64,000 bases of DNA, taken from positions 2,232,001 to 2,296,000 of the forward strand of contig NZ_CP117522.1 of the NCBI RefSeq assembly GCF_031679605.1, in the 5' to 3' direction. Each line of letters begins with the position of its first letter. Within the stretch, counting starts at the first letter, position 1. The notes under the pieces were generated by a model, which was not told the origin of the DNA, made no database searches, and saw only the letters and a program-made list of their open reading frames with translations. A program made the position numbers and the translations under genes. The stretch is from Streptomyces luomodiensis. Its GTDB lineage: Bacteria; Actinomycetota; Actinomycetes; Streptomycetales; Streptomycetaceae. Below are positions 52,253 to 61,323 of this stretch, in pieces.

Positions 52253-53218
52253 TCAGTCCTTGGCGACCGCGCGCAGCCGGTCCACGACATCCGCCCGCAG
52301 CTCGTCGGGCGCCAGTACGACCACGTCCGGGCCGAACTCCACGAGCCAGGCGTCCAGACCGTGCCCGTAGGGGATCTCCAGCTCGTCCCAGCCGTCGCCG
52401 GCCGCCCGGGTGGACAGCGCCTTCGCCCGCAGCGGATAGCCGTGGCCGGAACGCAGCCTGATCCGGGCGGTGCCGGTGGCGGTCTCGCCCGCCCAGGTCT
52501 CCACGGTCTCCCGGACGGTGACGTGATCGGGCACCTCGGCGGTGAACGAGCCGGACCGCAGCCGGACCCGGCTGGTGATCCGGGAGAGCCGGAAGACCCG
52601 CTCGGCGGCGCGCTCACGGTCCCATCCGGCGAGGTACCAGTGACCGCGCCAGCACTCCAGGGTCCAGGGCTCGACCTGCCGCTGCTCGGGGCGCGCGGCG
52701 TTGGCCTTGCGGTAGTCGAAGACGACGGGGCGGCGGTCGCGGCAGGCGAGCATCAGCGGCTCGAAGGCGCTCTCATGGACCGGGATGCGCGGCTCCAGCG
52801 CGCCGTGTCCGGGTGTGTCGTACGGGTCCTCGGCGACCGGCATCCCGGCGGCGCGCAGCTTCTGGAGCGCGCCGCTGGCGGCGCCCGCGAGCCGGGCCTG
52901 CTGCCAGACCTTGGCGGCGAGGCCGAGCGCGGCGGCCTCCTCGGCGTCGAGGGTGATCGGCGGGAGGCGGTTGCTGTCCCGGCGGGCGAGATAGCCGATC
53001 TCGCCGTCGATGCCCTCCACTGTCTCGATGACCAGGCCGAGTTCGCGCAGATCGTCCTTGTCGCGCTCGAACATGCGATTGAACGCCTCGTCGTTGGCCG
53101 CGTCGGCCTGGAGGTACGCCTCTATGGAGCCCCGCAACTCCCGTTTGGTCAGCGGACGCCGCGTTCCCAGCAGGCACAGGGCCAGATTCATCAGCCGCTC
53201 GGCCTTGGCAATCGCCAT
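52253..53218 (-). CDS. pafB: PafB, WYL-domain transcriptional regulator
   Basis: The 321-aa paralogue of PafC has an N-terminal HTH region (MNLALCLLGTRRPLTKRELR), then DAEEAAALGLAAKVWQQARL, a WYL domain (RRPVVFDYRKANAARPEQRQ, LECWRGHWYLAGWDRERAAE) and a WCX end. It is the upstream partner in the pafBC pair, and it likely heads the transcript pafB-pafC-zinc ribbon-small TM protein. The terminator of the preceding FKBP gene region lies at 53281. Confidence 0.92.
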   Translation of the reverse strand: MAIAKAERLMNLALCLLGTRRPLTKRELRGSIEAYLQADAANDEAFNRMFERDKDDLRELGLVIETVEGIDGEIGYLARRDSNRLPPITLDAEEAAALGLAAKVWQQARLAGAASGALQKLRAAGMPVAEDPYDTPGHGALEPRIPVHESAFEPLMLACRDRRPVVFDYRKANAARPEQRQVEPWTLECWRGHWYLAGWDRERAAERVFRLSRITSRVRLRSGSFTAEVPDHVTVRETVETWAGETATGTARIRLRSGHGYPLRAKALSTRAAGDGWDELEIPYGHGLDAWLVEFGPDVVVLAPDELRADVVDRLRAVAKD

Positions 53219-53280
53219 CGACGCCCTTTCTACGTGACCTTACGCACGTGACCGTACCGCTACCGGGACGCACGGCAAAA

Positions 53281-53316
53281 GCCGAGGGCCCCTGCCCGGC
53301 GGCAGGAGCCCTCGGC
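53281..53316 (-). terminator. Intrinsic terminator after the FKBP gene
   Basis: GCCGAGGGC...CCTGCC pairs with GGCAGG...CCCTCGGC. On the minus strand it is followed by TTTT. It separates the FKBP and pafB transcripts. Confidence 0.8.
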
Positions 53317-53332
53317 GCGGCGAGCGCCGGTC

Positions 53333-53707
53333 TCAGACGGAGACCAGGTCGCAGACGAAGATCAGGGTCTCGCCCGGCTTGATCCGGCCGCCACCGGCGC
53401 CCTGGTCCCCGTAGGCGAGGTGCGGGGGAATGATCAGCTGCCGGCGGCCGCCGACCTTCATGCCCTGGAGGCCCTGGTCCCAGCCGCTGATGACCTGGCC
53501 CACACCGAGCTGGATCCGCAGCGGGGTGCCACGGTTGTAGCTCGCGTCGAACTCCTCACCGGTGCTGAAGGCGACGCCCACATAGTGGACGGCGATGTTG
53601 TCGCCGGCCTTCGCCGCGGGGCCGTCGCCCTCCCAGATGTCCTTGATCTCCAGCTCGGCCGGCGGCTCGCCGCCCGGGAAGTCGACCTCGGGCTTCTCGA
53701 TGCTCAC
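53333..53707 (-). CDS. FKBP-type peptidyl-prolyl cis-trans isomerase
   Basis: The 124-aa cytosolic single FKBP domain starts at GTG 53707 (MSIEKPEVDFPGGEP) with AAGGAG upstream, in preference to the longer frame to 53743. Active-site/FK506-pocket residues lie in HYVGVAFSTGEEFDASYNRG, QVISGWDQGLQGMKVGGRRQ and PPHLAYGDQGAGG. It is full length for the family and follows the lipoprotein FKBP gene by 39 bases, so the two form one operon. Confidence 0.93.
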   Translation of the reverse strand: MSIEKPEVDFPGGEPPAELEIKDIWEGDGPAAKAGDNIAVHYVGVAFSTGEEFDASYNRGTPLRIQLGVGQVISGWDQGLQGMKVGGRRQLIIPPHLAYGDQGAGGGRIKPGETLIFVCDLVSV

Positions 53708-53746
53708 GAAATAGCTCCTTGTGATGTTGTGGGCAACCCGCACAGG

Positions 53747-54742
53747 CTACAGAACCGCCAGGATGTCCACGGAGAAGACCAGCGTGGAGTTGGCGGGGAT
53801 GCCCTTCTGGGCCGCCTTGCCGTAGCCCAGGTCCGGGGGTACGACGATCATGACCCGGCTGCCCACCTTCTTGCCGGTCAGCCCCTGCGACCAGCCCTTG
53901 ACCACCTGCTGTAGCGAGAACTGGGCGAGCTCACCGCGCTTGTAGGTGGAGTCGAACTCCTTGCCGCCGTCCCACAGCACGCCCCTGTACTGGACGAGCA
54001 GGGCGTCGGTCTTCTTGACCTCCTTGCCGTCGCCCTCGATGACGTACTCGGAGACGAGCTTCTTGGGCGCGGACTTCTTGGGGACGGTGATGGTGGGCGC
54101 CTTGCCGTCGGTGTTGGTCGACACCTTGGGCAGGTCGGGGTCGGTCTGCTCCACCTTGCTGCCCTTGGCCGAGCTCTTGGCGTCGTAGGCGTTCACGATG
54201 TCGATGACGAAGACCAGCGTGTCGGTGCCCTTGATACCGGCCTGCGGCTGGCCCTGCTTGCCGTAGGCGTACGCGGGCGGGACGGCCAGCTCCAGCCGGC
54301 TGCCCACGTTCCGGCCCAGCAGTCCCTGGTCCCAGCCCGGGAGGACCTGGCCCTGGCCTACGGGGAAGGCGGCGGTCTTCTTCTTGTCGAAGGTGTTGTC
54401 GATGGCCTTCCCGGTGTCCCAGATCTGCGCCAGATAGTTGATCTGGAGCCAGTCGCCCTTGACCGTCTTCCGGCCGTCTCCCTGGCTGATCGTCTTGACC
54501 GCCAGATGGCTCGACGGCTCACCCGTGCCCTTGGCGACCTTCGGCTTCTCACCGAACTTCTTACCGGCGGTAATGGGCGGCACCGGTCCGGAGACGATCT
54601 TGCCGCTGGGGGCCGGTGAGGGACTCTGGCTGGTCGGCTCCTGGGACGGGCTGCTCTTGTCGGACCCTGATTTTTCGTCACCGCAGCCCGCGAGCGTGAG
54701 CAGGCCCGCGGGTACGGCAAGGAGTACGGAGCGTCGGCGCAC
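53747..54742 (-). CDS. Lipoprotein with two FKBP domains
   Basis: The 331-aa protein has a signal peptide with lipobox LLTLAGC (lipidation Cys at residue 20). A Ser/Pro-rich spacer follows, then two FKBP domains (about 65-185 and 215-331) each with a WDQGLLG or WSQGLTG core: PVGQGQVLPGWDQGLLGRNV and FSLQQVVKGWSQGLTGKKVG. Some aromatic pocket residues differ between the two, so one may be inactive. It is anchored outside the membrane, where it would help fold exported proteins. The start lies between pafA and the cytosolic FKBP gene. Confidence 0.92.
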   Translation of the reverse strand: MRRRSVLLAVPAGLLTLAGCGDEKSGSDKSSPSQEPTSQSPSPAPSGKIVSGPVPPITAGKKFGEKPKVAKGTGEPSSHLAVKTISQGDGRKTVKGDWLQINYLAQIWDTGKAIDNTFDKKKTAAFPVGQGQVLPGWDQGLLGRNVGSRLELAVPPAYAYGKQGQPQAGIKGTDTLVFVIDIVNAYDAKSSAKGSKVEQTDPDLPKVSTNTDGKAPTITVPKKSAPKKLVSEYVIEGDGKEVKKTDALLVQYRGVLWDGGKEFDSTYKRGELAQFSLQQVVKGWSQGLTGKKVGSRVMIVVPPDLGYGKAAQKGIPANSTLVFSVDILAVL

Positions 54743-54799
54743 GGAGTCCTCGTTAGGTAGATCGTGTGATGGCCAATGCGCGCCACTCTACGACGTAGT

Positions 54800-54832
54800 A
54801 CGGGCCCCGTCCGGAGAACGCACGGGGCCCGT
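54800..54832 (-). terminator. Terminator after pafA
   Basis: ACGGGCCCCGT (54800-54810) pairs with ACGGGGCCCGT (54822-54832), 24 bases beyond the pafA stop. Confidence 0.75.
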
Positions 54833-54855
54833 GGCCAAGGTAAGCCGTACGCCGG

Positions 54856-56217
54856 TCACATACCGGCGATGAGTTTCTCCACCCGGTCGTCGACCGAACG
54901 GAACGGGTCCTTGCACAGCACGGTGCGCTGTGCCTGGTCATTGAGCTTCAGATGCACCCAGTCGACCGTGAAATCGCGGCGCTGCTCCTGGGCCCGGCGG
55001 ATGAAGTCGCCGCGCAGCCGGGCGCGGGTGGTCTGCGGTGGCACCGACTTGCCCTCGAAGATTTTCACGTCGTTGCAGACCCGGGCCGCCTGGCCGCGCT
55101 TCTCCAGCAGGTAGTAGAGGCCGCGGCGGCGGTGGATGTCGTGGTAGGCGAGGTCTATCTGGGCGATGCGCGGATGCGACATGGTGATGTTGTTCTTGGC
55201 CCGGTACCGCTCGATGAGCTTGTACTTCATCACCCAGTCGATTTCGGTCTCGATCCGGTCGAGCTCCTCGGTGCGGATCGCGTCCAGGGTGCGGCCCCAC
55301 AGCTCGAGGACGCGCTCGACCATGCCGGTGCGGATGCCACGGCGCTCGCAGAAGTCGACGGCCTTCTCGTAGTACTCCTGCTGCACCTCCAGGGCGGACG
55401 CCTCGCGGCCGCTGGCGAGCCGCACCTTGCGCTGCCCGGTGATGTCATGGCTGACCTCGCGGATGGCCCGGATCGGGTTCTCCAAGGTCAGGTCGCGCAT
55501 CACCGTGCCCGCCTCGATCATGCGGAGCACCAGGTCGGTGGCGCCGACCTTGAGCAGCATGGTGGTCTCGGACATGTTGGAGTCGCCCACGATGACATGC
55601 AGCCGGCGGTAGCGCTCGGCGTCGGCGTGCGGTTCATCGCGGGTGTTGATGATCGGCCGGGAGCGGGTCGTCGCGGAGCTGACGCCCTCCCAGATGTGCT
55701 CGGCGCGCTGGCTGACGCAGTAGACCGCGCCGCGCGGGGTCTGCAGGACCTTGCCCGCACCGCACAGCAGCTGCCGCGTCACCAGGAACGGAATGAGAAT
55801 GTCGGCGAGCCGGGAGAACTCCCCGTGCCGCGCCACCAGATAGTTCTCGTGGCAACCGTAGGAGTTGCCCGCGGAGTCGGTGTTGTTCTTGAACAGATAG
55901 ACGTCGCCCGCAATTCCCTCCTCGTGCAGGCGGCGCTCCGCGTCCACGAGCAGACCCTCGAGAATGCGCTCGCCTGCCTTGTCGTGGGTGACCAGCTCGG
56001 TCACGTTGTCGCACTCGGGAGTTGCGTATTCCGGGTGCGAGCCCACGTCGAGATAGAGGCGGGCACCGTTGCGCAGGAAGACATTGCTGCTGCGGCCCCA
56101 GGAGACGACACGGCGGAAGAGGTACCGCGCCACTTCGTCAGGAGACAACCGGCGCTGTCCCCTGAATGTGCACGTGACGCCGTACTCGTTCTCCAGCCCG
56201 AAAATGCGGCGGTCCAT
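54856..56217 (-). CDS. pafA: PafA, Pup-protein ligase
   Basis: The 453-aa carboxylate-amine ligase uses ATP to join the C-terminal Glu of Pup to substrate lysines. Key residues are visible: Glu9 in [13 protein letters not shown] (metal/ATP), Asp57 in [19 protein letters not shown] (catalytic base), and [20 protein letters not shown]. It lacks the Dop-specific loop present at 61324-62835. It starts 9 bases downstream of the MFS gene, so it may be cotranscribed with it, an atypical insertion between proteasome genes and pafA. Confidence 0.96.
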   Translation of the reverse strand: MDRRIFGLENEYGVTCTFRGQRRLSPDEVARYLFRRVVSWGRSSNVFLRNGARLYLDVGSHPEYATPECDNVTELVTHDKAGERILEGLLVDAERRLHEEGIAGDVYLFKNNTDSAGNSYGCHENYLVARHGEFSRLADILIPFLVTRQLLCGAGKVLQTPRGAVYCVSQRAEHIWEGVSSATTRSRPIINTRDEPHADAERYRRLHVIVGDSNMSETTMLLKVGATDLVLRMIEAGTVMRDLTLENPIRAIREVSHDITGQRKVRLASGREASALEVQQEYYEKAVDFCERRGIRTGMVERVLELWGRTLDAIRTEELDRIETEIDWVMKYKLIERYRAKNNITMSHPRIAQIDLAYHDIHRRRGLYYLLEKRGQAARVCNDVKIFEGKSVPPQTTRARLRGDFIRRAQEQRRDFTVDWVHLKLNDQAQRTVLCKDPFRSVDDRVEKLIAGM

Positions 56218-56226
56218 GCCTGAACA

Positions 56227-57510
56227 TTACGCCTGATGGCGTGCTCTGAAACCGGGTTCGACGGCATGGTTGCGATCATTTTCCTCCCCAGGTTCACCCG
56301 GGGTTCGGTGTGTGGTCGGCCGCACGACCGGACGCGGGCCCTCCAGGAGGAACCGCTGGGCGGCCAACAGCACCGCCAGCGCGGCCGCTCCACCGGCCGC
56401 CGGCACCGCGAAACCGGCGACCACTCCGCCGAACTGGACCACGGGCCCCGCCACCGCGGAGCCGAGCGCGTTGCCCACCACGAAGGTGGTCACCAGCCAG
56501 GAGAACGCCTCGGTGACCGTGCCCGACGGCGCGTGGCGGTCCACGACGACGAACGCGCAGGCCAGCGCCGGGGCCAGAAACAGGCCCGCCACCGCGGCCA
56601 GGGCGGTCATCCAGGCGACGCCCGGCACCACCATGAGCGGCAGATAGCCGAGCGCCAGCGCGGCCACGAGCAGCCGCAGCCGCCGTTCGGGCGCGCCGGG
56701 CCAGGTGCGGGCGCCGTAGCCGATGCCGCCGACCAGCGCGCCCGCGCCGAGGGCGGACAGCAGCGCGCTGGAGACCAGGCCGCCGCCGTGCTCGTCGGCG
56801 TACGCCACCGCGGCCACCGCGATCGCGCCGAGGGCGAGCCCGATGAAGAAGAACGAGCCGAGCAGCACCAGCAGCCCGGACGAGCGCAGCGCGCCCAGCC
56901 AGTGCGCCTCGCGCGGCGCGGAGCGCCACTGCCGGGACGGCCGCGAGACCACGACGGACAGCGCGCCGGCGACCCCGATGACATTGATGACCAGCAGCGC
57001 GGCCGCCTCGGACCACACGGCCACCACGAGGGTGACCAGCAGTGGACCGACGGCGAACATCACCTCCTGGGCCACCGCGTCCAGCGCGTACGCCGCGTGC
57101 ACCTGGTCCTCGCGGCGCAGCACCGACGGCCACAGCGCCCGCAGCCCGCCTTCCAGCGGCGGGGTGAACAGACCGGCGACGAGCATCGCGGCGTACGCCA
57201 CGGGCAGTGGTTCGAGCCCGGTGACGGCGAACAGGACCATGCCGAGCGCGGAGGCCACGGCGGCGGGGAGCATCACCCGGGGCTGGCCGAAGCGGTCCAC
57301 GGCCCGGCCCAGCAGCGGCTGGCCCACCGCGTTGGCCGCGCCGTAGACGGCCGACAGCGCTCCGGCGAGGGCGTAGCTGCCGCCCTCGGCGCGGGCGAAG
57401 AGCAGCACGGCGAGGGCGGCGGTGGCGTTCGGCAGCCGCCCCAGGAGTGTGCCGATGAGCAGCCGTGCCGCGTGCGGGGTGCGCAGCAGTTCCCCGTAGC
57501 CAGCCGCCAT
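56227..57510 (-). CDS. MFS transporter
   Basis: The 427-aa protein has about 12 hydrophobic helices and MFS loop motif AVGQPLLGRAVDRFGQPRVM between TM2 and TM3. The frame is open far upstream, but ATG 57510 (MAAGYGELLRTPHAARLLIG) with AAGGGG is the natural start. Substrate unknown; probably drug or metabolite efflux. Divergent from the LacI-family regulator with a shared 174-bp region holding a palindrome, so it is likely repressed by it. pafA begins 9 bases downstream. Confidence 0.88.
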   Translation of the reverse strand: MAAGYGELLRTPHAARLLIGTLLGRLPNATAALAVLLFARAEGGSYALAGALSAVYGAANAVGQPLLGRAVDRFGQPRVMLPAAVASALGMVLFAVTGLEPLPVAYAAMLVAGLFTPPLEGGLRALWPSVLRREDQVHAAYALDAVAQEVMFAVGPLLVTLVVAVWSEAAALLVINVIGVAGALSVVVSRPSRQWRSAPREAHWLGALRSSGLLVLLGSFFFIGLALGAIAVAAVAYADEHGGGLVSSALLSALGAGALVGGIGYGARTWPGAPERRLRLLVAALALGYLPLMVVPGVAWMTALAAVAGLFLAPALACAFVVVDRHAPSGTVTEAFSWLVTTFVVGNALGSAVAGPVVQFGGVVAGFAVPAAGGAAALAVLLAAQRFLLEGPRPVVRPTTHRTPGEPGEENDRNHAVEPGFRARHQA

Positions 57511-57575
57511 TGCCTGCCCCTTCCTGCGGATTCCCGCGATGCGTCTCGGTTCATCGCGGGTCGTATGTGACGTTG

Positions 57576-57602
57576 TACGTATAACTTCCGGGGTCATACG
57601 TA
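57576..57602. promoter_or_regulatory. Inverted repeat, candidate LacI-family operator
   Basis: TACGTAT (57576-57582) and ATACGTA (57596-57602) with a 13-bp spacer, between the divergent MFS and LacI starts. Probably bound by the adjacent regulator. Confidence 0.6.
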
Positions 57603-57684
57603 CCATGGCCGCCACCGCGGGTCCACTCGCGGGCCGGATCGAGCAGCCGGTGGCGACAGCACGGCGCGAAGGGGAGCGGAGGCG

Positions 57685-58845
57685 ATGGTGGCGAGCGCGG
57701 ACCGCGCCCGCCCGGCGGGCGGGGCCGCCGGGAAGGGGTCCCCGGGGAACGGCCGGACGGGCGAGCCCACGCGGCGCGGGGGCCCGGCCGGCGGGGCGGC
57801 TCCGGGGCGCCCGGCGCCGGGCCGGGCGACGAACCGGGCGACGAGCCGGGCGACGAGCCGGGACGTGGCGCGGGCGGCGGGCGTGTCGCAGGCGACCGTG
57901 TCCCTGGTGCTCGGGGAGAAGTGGTCCGGACGGGTCTCCGAGCGCACCGCCGAGGCCGTACGCGCCGCCGCCCGCGAACTGGGCTACCGCCCCAACCTCG
58001 CGGCCCGCAGCCTCCGCCTGGGCCGCACCAGAACCGCGCTCCTGGTGGTCCCCGCCCTGACCACCGAGTTCTTCGCCCGCGTCTACACGGGCGCCGAGCG
58101 GGTCGCCGCCGGCCACGGCTTCGGGGTGGTGCTCTACCCCTCGCCCGAGGGCGTGGGCCCCGCCCGGGACCCGTTCGACCCGGCGCGCGCCTCGCTCGAC
58201 GGGGTGATCGCCTCCTCCATGGCGGCCGACGCGCTGGCCGCCGTGCGCGGCGGCGGACTGCCGCTGGTGATGCTCGACAGCGACCCGGACGACGCGGCCG
58301 CGGCGGCCACGGTCAACCTGGACATCGCGGACGGGGCGCGGCAGGCGGCGGCCCATCTGCTGGCCCTCGGACACCGCCGGGTGGCCCATCTCGCGGCGGC
58401 GGTGGACTCCTGGACGTTCCGGGTCCGCGCCCGCGCCCTGGCCGAGGCGGTGGGCGAGGTCCCGGGCGCCACCGTGTGCGCCGAACCCGCCGGGCTGAGC
58501 GTCGAGGAGGGCCGCCAGGCCGCCGAACGCGTCCTGGGCCGCCCCGGCCCCCGGCCGACCGCGCTCGTCTGCGACGACGACATCCTGGCCGCCGGCGCCT
58601 GCAAGGCGGCCCGGCGGCTGGGGCTGCGGGTCCCGGACGACATCTCGGTGACCGGCTTCGACGACCTGGCCCTGGCCACGGCGGTGGACCCGGAACTGAC
58701 CACGGTCCGACTCCCCGCGGAGGCGGTGGGCGCGGCCGGTATGCGGGCCCTGCTGACCCTCCTGGACGGCGAGACCCCCCAGGACACCACGCTCCCCGTC
58801 GAACTGATCCCCAGAGCCTCCACGGCCCCACCACCAGCGAACTGA
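57685..58845 (+). CDS. LacI-family transcriptional regulator
   Basis: The 386-aa protein has an extra ~52-residue Gly/Pro/Arg-rich N-terminal extension, then the LacI helix-turn-helix (SRDVARAAGVSQATVSLVLG) and hinge (RPNLAARSLRLGRTRTALLV). A periplasmic-binding-like effector domain follows (LDGVIASSMAADALAAV; CDDDILAAGACKAARRLGLR; ISVTGFDDLALATAVDPELT). RBS GGAGG before ATG 57685. The real start could be an internal codon nearer the HTH. Likely regulates the divergent MFS gene and itself. Confidence 0.88.
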   Translation: MVASADRARPAGGAAGKGSPGNGRTGEPTRRGGPAGGAAPGRPAPGRATNRATSRATSRDVARAAGVSQATVSLVLGEKWSGRVSERTAEAVRAAARELGYRPNLAARSLRLGRTRTALLVVPALTTEFFARVYTGAERVAAGHGFGVVLYPSPEGVGPARDPFDPARASLDGVIASSMAADALAAVRGGGLPLVMLDSDPDDAAAAATVNLDIADGARQAAAHLLALGHRRVAHLAAAVDSWTFRVRARALAEAVGEVPGATVCAEPAGLSVEEGRQAAERVLGRPGPRPTALVCDDDILAAGACKAARRLGLRVPDDISVTGFDDLALATAVDPELTTVRLPAEAVGAAGMRALLTLLDGETPQDTTLPVELIPRASTAPPPAN

Positions 58846-59116
58846 CCCGCGCGGGGACCGCCGCAGCGGTCTCACGGCTCCGCCGCCACGGAACTGACCG
58901 GCGCCAGGACAGACCGCCACGGCTGACCGGCCGGGAACCACCGCCAGGGTCGACTGGCCCGAGGCCACCGCAGCGGCCCACCGGCCCACAAGCCGCCGCT
59001 ACGGGCCCACGGCCCCACCACCACGCAACTGACCGACGCGGGGACGACCGCTACGGCTGGCCGGCGCAACACCACCCCTGCGGCCGACCGGTCCAGGAAC
59101 CACGGCCCCATAACGC
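58846..59116. repeat. Degenerate short repeats in the lacI-prcA convergent gap
   Basis: No gene. The stretch is built from imperfect ~30-bp units related to ACCGCCACGGCTGACCGGC, about five to seven times. Non-coding by lack of start sites and stop pattern. Confidence 0.5.
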
Positions 59117-59150
59117 CCGCCGCCGCCCCGGTGGCCCGGGGCGGCGGCGG
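59117..59150. terminator. Bidirectional terminator between lacI and prcA
   Basis: 15-bp perfect stem: CCGCCGCCGCCCCGG (59117-59131) with its complement at 59136-59150, loop TGGC. Confidence 0.85.
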
Positions 59151-59187
59151 TGGTGGTAGCGGTGGTGGACGGTCCGCGGTGCGTGGC

Positions 59188-59958
59188 TCAGTCCTCGGAT
59201 TCCTCGGTCCCGGAGGACTCGGACGCGGCGTCCGATGCCTCCGAGCCCGCCGCGCTCTCCGCGGACTCCAGGAGCCGGGAGAGCTGGCCGCCCAGGACGC
59301 GCTTGAACTTGCGCTTCTGGGGGCGGGTGCGGTCCAGGACCGCCACCTCGAGCTGCTCGGCGGTGAGGCTGCGCTCGCCGCCGTTGTTGTCGCGGGAGAG
59401 CGAGTCGACGGCCAGCTTGAGGGCTTCGGCGAGGGTCATGCCGTCCCGGTGCCGCTGGTCGAGATAGCTGCTGATCTGGTCGGCGTTGCCACCGACGGCG
59501 ACCGAGCCGTGCTCGTCCACGATGGAGCCGTCGTGCGGGAGGCGGTAGATCTGGTCGTCCTCGGGGCCCTCCCCGACCTCGGCGACGATCAGCTCGACCT
59601 CGTACGGCTTCTCGGCGGCGCTGGAGAAGATCGTGCCCAGGGTCTGGGCGTAGACATTCGCCAGCCCACGGGCCGTGACATCCTCACGGTCATAGGTATA
59701 ACCACGCAGGTCGGCGTAACGGACACCGCCGATCCGCAGATTCTCGAATTCGTTGTACTTACCGACCGCCGCGAAGGCGATCCGGTCATAGATCTCGCTG
59801 ACCTTGTGCAGCGCGCGGGACGGGTTCTCCGCAACGAAGACGATGCCGTCGGCGTACTGCAGCACGACCACGCTGCGGCCGCGCGCGATGCCCTTACGGG
59901 CGTATTCCGCGCGGTCGGCCATGGCCTGCTGAGGAGAAACATAGAACGGCGTCGTCAC
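59188..59958 (-). CDS. prcA: 20S proteasome alpha subunit
   Basis: The 256-aa alpha ring subunit has the gate-forming N-terminus [20 protein letters not shown], the alpha signature region [20 protein letters not shown] and [20 protein letters not shown]. An acidic Ser-rich tail ([20 protein letters not shown]) is as in Streptomyces PrcA. It lacks the N-terminal catalytic Thr, as expected. 53 bases downstream of prcB in the same operon. Confidence 0.96.
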   Translation of the reverse strand: MTTPFYVSPQQAMADRAEYARKGIARGRSVVVLQYADGIVFVAENPSRALHKVSEIYDRIAFAAVGKYNEFENLRIGGVRYADLRGYTYDREDVTARGLANVYAQTLGTIFSSAAEKPYEVELIVAEVGEGPEDDQIYRLPHDGSIVDEHGSVAVGGNADQISSYLDQRHRDGMTLAEALKLAVDSLSRDNNGGERSLTAEQLEVAVLDRTRPQKRKFKRVLGGQLSRLLESAESAAGSEASDAASESSGTEESED

Positions 59959-60011
59959 CGGCTGTCCGTCCCTTCTGTCATTGGCGAATGCATTCCGGTT
60001 GGACCGTCCTC

Positions 60012-60857
60012 TCAGAGCAGGCCGGCGCGGGGGCCGTCCGGCTCTTCGAGGCGCCGTTCATGGATGGCGCGGGCGAGATCGGCCACCTCTGCCTCGCTGA
60101 ACCTCTTGAAACCGTCTTCGGTGATGGATGTGACGATCGGAAAAATACGGCGGGCGAGATCCGGCCCACCGGTCGCCGAATCGTCGTCGGCGGCGTCGTA
60201 GAGCGCCTGGAGCACGGCGGTCGCGGCCTGCTCCTCGGTCAGGTCCTCGCGGTAGAGCTTCTTGAGCGCGCCCCGGGCGAACATCGAACCCGAGCCGGTG
60301 ACGGCGTAGCCGCGCTCCTCCGAACGCCCCCCGGTGACGTCGTAGGAGAAGATGCGCCCCTTCTCCCGGTCGACGTCCCACCCCGCGAAGAGCGGGACCA
60401 CGGCAAGGCCCTGCATCGCCATGCCGAGGTTGCCGCGGATCATGGTCGACAGCCTGTTCGCCTTGCCCTCGAGCGAGAGCACGGTGCCCTCGACCTTCTC
60501 GAAGTGCTCCAGCTCGAGCTGGAAGAGCTTGACCATCTCCACGGCGATACCGGCGGTCCCCGCGATGCCGACGGCCGAGTACTCGTCGGCGGGGAAGACC
60601 TTCTCGATGTCGCGCTGCGCGATGACATTGCCCATCGTGGCGCGGCGGTCACCGGCGAGCACCACGCCGCCGGGGAAGGTCACCGCCACGATCGTGGTGC
60701 CGTGGGGTGCCTCGATGGCGCCCTGCACCGGGGGCAGCGGACGGTTCCCCGGAAGCAGCTCGGGCGAATGCTCGCCCAGGAAGTCCATGAACGACGAGGA
60801 GCCGGGCGTCAGGAAGGCAGCCGGCAGACGCCCTGTGCTACGAGTGTTGGCTTCCAC
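60012..60857 (-). CDS. prcB: 20S proteasome beta subunit (catalytic)
   Basis: The 281-aa beta subunit has a 53-residue propeptide removed to expose Thr54 ([13 protein letters not shown]). The other active-site residues are in [13 protein letters not shown] (Asp and Arg) and the later [10 protein letters not shown] region. It assembles with PrcA into the 28-mer core that degrades pupylated proteins. Preceded by a strong hairpin in the gap after pup. Confidence 0.96.
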   Translation of the reverse strand: MEANTRSTGRLPAAFLTPGSSSFMDFLGEHSPELLPGNRPLPPVQGAIEAPHGTTIVAVTFPGGVVLAGDRRATMGNVIAQRDIEKVFPADEYSAVGIAGTAGIAVEMVKLFQLELEHFEKVEGTVLSLEGKANRLSTMIRGNLGMAMQGLAVVPLFAGWDVDREKGRIFSYDVTGGRSEERGYAVTGSGSMFARGALKKLYREDLTEEQAATAVLQALYDAADDDSATGGPDLARRIFPIVTSITEDGFKRFSEAEVADLARAIHERRLEEPDGPRAGLL

Positions 60858-60919
60858 ACGTTTCCTTCCACCAGATCTTGAAATACTGCACGGACCATAC
60901 CCCTGGCCATGGAAGTCAT

Positions 60920-60957
60920 CCGTCCTGCGTCCCCCCTTTCGCGGGGACGCAGGACGG
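60920..60957 (-). promoter_or_regulatory. 15-bp hairpin between pup and prcB
   Basis: CCGTCCTGCGTCCCC (60920-60934) pairs with GGGGACGCAGGACGG (60943-60957). In the minus direction it follows the pup stop by 12 bases and precedes prcB by about 60 bases, with no T-run. It could partly terminate or stabilise the pup transcript. Confidence 0.65.
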
Positions 60958-60969
60958 AGGAGACGCGCC

Positions 60970-61188
60970 TTACTGTCCGCCCTTTTGCACGAAGCTTCGC
61001 ACGAAGTCCTCGGCGTTCTCCTCGAGCACGTCGTCGATCTCGTCCAGCACGGAGTCGACGTCGTCGGAGAGCTTCTCCTGCCGCTCCTTGAGGTCCTCCG
61101 CGGCCTGCGCGTCCTGCGCCTGCTCCTCGACCTCCTCGGTCGAGCGCGACGCCTTCTGCTGCCCGCCGCCGGTGTCCTTGGTCGCCAT
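60970..61188 (-). CDS. pup: Prokaryotic ubiquitin-like protein Pup
   Basis: The 72-aa disordered small modifier starts [20 protein letters not shown] (the frame is open to 61233, but this start fits family length). The helical Mpa-binding part is [20 protein letters not shown] and the C-terminus is SFVQKGGQ. The final Gln must be deamidated by Dop before PafA can ligate it. Confidence 0.97.
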   Translation of the reverse strand: MATKDTGGGQQKASRSTEEVEEQAQDAQAAEDLKERQEKLSDDVDSVLDEIDDVLEENAEDFVRSFVQKGGQ

Positions 61189-61323
61189 ATCCCTCACCCC
61201 GCTCGGTTCGCCCGCTGATTCGATCGGTCTCAAGATCAGACCCTACAAGCCGGGTCCGACATCGGCCTCCCACTCGCTACAACGCGCGGAGGCCACCTCG
61301 ATGATTCCCGGCCCGGGGGCATT

